In this document: positions 5,585 to 6,588 of the stretch, piece by piece
How the letters are laid out: each line of letters begins with the position of its first letter
How positions within the stretch are numbered: position 1 is the stretch's first letter
Assembly: GCA_036272325.1 (NCBI GenBank)
Contig: DATAYY010000007.1
Span: 1-6,588, forward strand
Origin: Schlegelella_A sp036272325
GTDB taxonomy: Bacteria; Pseudomonadota; Gammaproteobacteria; Burkholderiales; Burkholderiaceae_C
DNA: 6,588 nt
Direction of reading: 5' to 3'
Made by a program: the position numbers and the translations under genes
The notes under the pieces: model-generated
Databases searched by the model: none
Told to the model about the DNA's origin: nothing
The model's input: only the letters and a program-made list of their open reading frames with translations

Positions 5585-6588
5585 ATGGCCGCTCGCATCA
5601 GCCCCCTCGCCGGCAAGCCGGCCCCGCCCTCATCGCTGGTCGACATCGCGCGGCTCGTCAGTGCGTACTACACCGGCACGCCCGATCCGGGCGTGGCCGC
5701 ACAACGCGTCGCCTTCGGCACCTCGGGGCATCGCGGCTCGTCGCTCGAGCTCTCGTTCAACGAAGCGCACGTGCTGGCGATCACGCAGGCGATCTGCGCC
5801 TACCGGCGCGGCCAGGGCGTCGACGGGCCGCTCTTTCTCGGCATCGACACCCATGCGCTCTCCGCGCCCGCATGCGCGAGCGCGCTCGAGGTGCTGGCGG
5901 CCAACGGCGTCGAGACGATGCTCGCCGCGGGCGACGAGTACACGCCGACGCCGGCGATCTCGCACGCGATCCTCAGCCACAACCGCGGCCGCAAGACCGG
6001 CCTTGCCGACGGCATCGTGGTGACGCCGTCGCACAACCCGCCCGACAACGGCGGCTTCAAGTACAACCCGCCGCACGGCGGCCCGGCGGGGACGGAGGTC
6101 ACCGACGCGATCGAGAAGGCAGCCAACGCGCTGCTCACGGACAAGCTCGATGGCGTCAGGCGCGTGCCGTACGCGAAGGCGCTCGCCGCCGCGACGACGC
6201 ACCGCCACGACTATCTCGCGAACTACGTCGCCGATCTCGGCGACGTGATCGACTTCGACATCGTCCGCAACGCCGGCGTCCGCATGGGGGTCGATCCGCT
6301 CGGCGGCGCGGGCGTCCACTACTGGGCGCGCATCGCCGAGCAGTACCGGATCGACCTGACGGTGGTGAGCGACGAAGTCGATGAGACGTTCCGTTTCATG
6401 ACGCTCGACTGGGACGGCCAGATCCGGATGGACCCGTCGTCCCGCTACGCGATGCAGCGGCTGCTCGCAATCAAGGACCGCTTCGACGTCGCGTTCGCCT
6501 GCGACACCGACCACGACCGGCACGGCATCGTGACGCCGGCCGGCCTGCTCGCACCGAACGCCTACCTAGCGACGATGATCGACTACCT
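5585..6588 (+). CDS. pgm: Phosphoglucomutase, alpha-D-glucose phosphate-specific (3' truncated by window edge)
   Basis: Interconverts glucose-1-phosphate and glucose-6-phosphate, tying storage glucans and nucleotide sugars to the other enzymes in this operon; cytosolic. The frame is open from ATG 5585 to the end of the window with no stop; 334 complete codons are visible of a family usually near 540-550 residues. The N-terminal block VAFGTSGHRGSS is characteristic of the Pgm branch. The phosphorylated serine is Ser149 in VVTPSHNPPDNGGFKYN. The Mg2+-binding loop CDTDHDRHGIV has Asp307, Asp309 and Asp311 followed by Arg312. The stretch MGVDPLGGAGVHYW also fits this branch. The SHNPPDNGGFKYN form, together with DTDHDRHG, favours glucose-specific Pgm over phosphomannomutase/GlmM relatives. 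The C-terminal sugar- and phosphate-binding domains lie outside the window, so integrity cannot be judged. Confidence 0.96.
   Translation, partial: MAARISPLAGKPAPPSSLVDIARLVSAYYTGTPDPGVAAQRVAFGTSGHRGSSLELSFNEAHVLAITQAICAYRRGQGVDGPLFLGIDTHALSAPACASALEVLAANGVETMLAAGDEYTPTPAISHAILSHNRGRKTGLADGIVVTPSHNPPDNGGFKYNPPHGGPAGTEVTDAIEKAANALLTDKLDGVRRVPYAKALAAATTHRHDYLANYVADLGDVIDFDIVRNAGVRMGVDPLGGAGVHYWARIAEQYRIDLTVVSDEVDETFRFMTLDWDGQIRMDPSSRYAMQRLLAIKDRFDVAFACDTDHDRHGIVTPAGLLAPNAYLATMIDY

Noticed and set aside
5630..6523. Open frame on the minus strand opposite pgm (297 codons)
   Set aside because: Arg/Val/Asp-rich shadow; the plus-strand frame holds all the phosphoglucomutase motifs and simply runs off the window end.

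Overview
This window is a compact, single-strand block of central sugar-phosphate metabolism from a GC-rich bacterium. All six genes lie on the plus strand and cover essentially every base. In order they are: the 3' part of a short-type 6-phosphogluconate dehydrogenase (gnd, bases 1-687), glucose-6-phosphate dehydrogenase (zwf, 684-2102), an uncharacterised HAD-superfamily hydrolase (2099-2824), transaldolase (tal, 2821-3918), glucose-6-phosphate isomerase (pgi, 3915-5573) and the 5' part of alpha-D-glucose-specific phosphoglucomutase (pgm, 5585 to the window end). The first four junctions are 4-base stop/start overlaps (GTGA, GTGA, ATGA, ATGA). The fifth is an 11-base gap with a clear ribosome binding site. 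This is the architecture of one translationally coupled operon. No promoter or terminator is visible, so the transcript probably starts upstream of base 1 and runs past base 6588.

The genes work together around glucose-6-phosphate. Pgm connects glucose-1-phosphate (glycogen or other storage glucan, nucleotide sugars) to glucose-6-phosphate. Pgi connects it to fructose-6-phosphate. Zwf and Gnd carry out the two oxidative steps of the pentose phosphate pathway. Transaldolase returns carbon to fructose-6-phosphate. The 6-phosphogluconolactonase gene that would join the Zwf and Gnd steps is not in the window. A HAD-fold hydrolase of unknown substrate sits between zwf and tal instead.

Taxonomy cannot be fixed from this stretch. 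The strong G/C preference at third codon positions and GTG starts fit a high-GC lineage such as Proteobacteria, Actinobacteria or a GC-rich candidate phylum. From memory, Zwf resembles the shorter mycobacterial Zwf1 type, and Gnd is the short GndA/Gnd2 type. Both are distributed too widely for a firm assignment.

I do not see a new defence system, mobile element, RNA gene, CRISPR array or other exotic system. The observations most worth checking are: (i) Zwf lacks both basic residues that mark NADP+ specificity in the E. coli enzyme, suggesting NAD+ use; (ii) the unassigned HAD hydrolase is embedded in the pathway operon; and (iii) tal and pgi are abutting but separate genes, whereas some bacteria have them fused.
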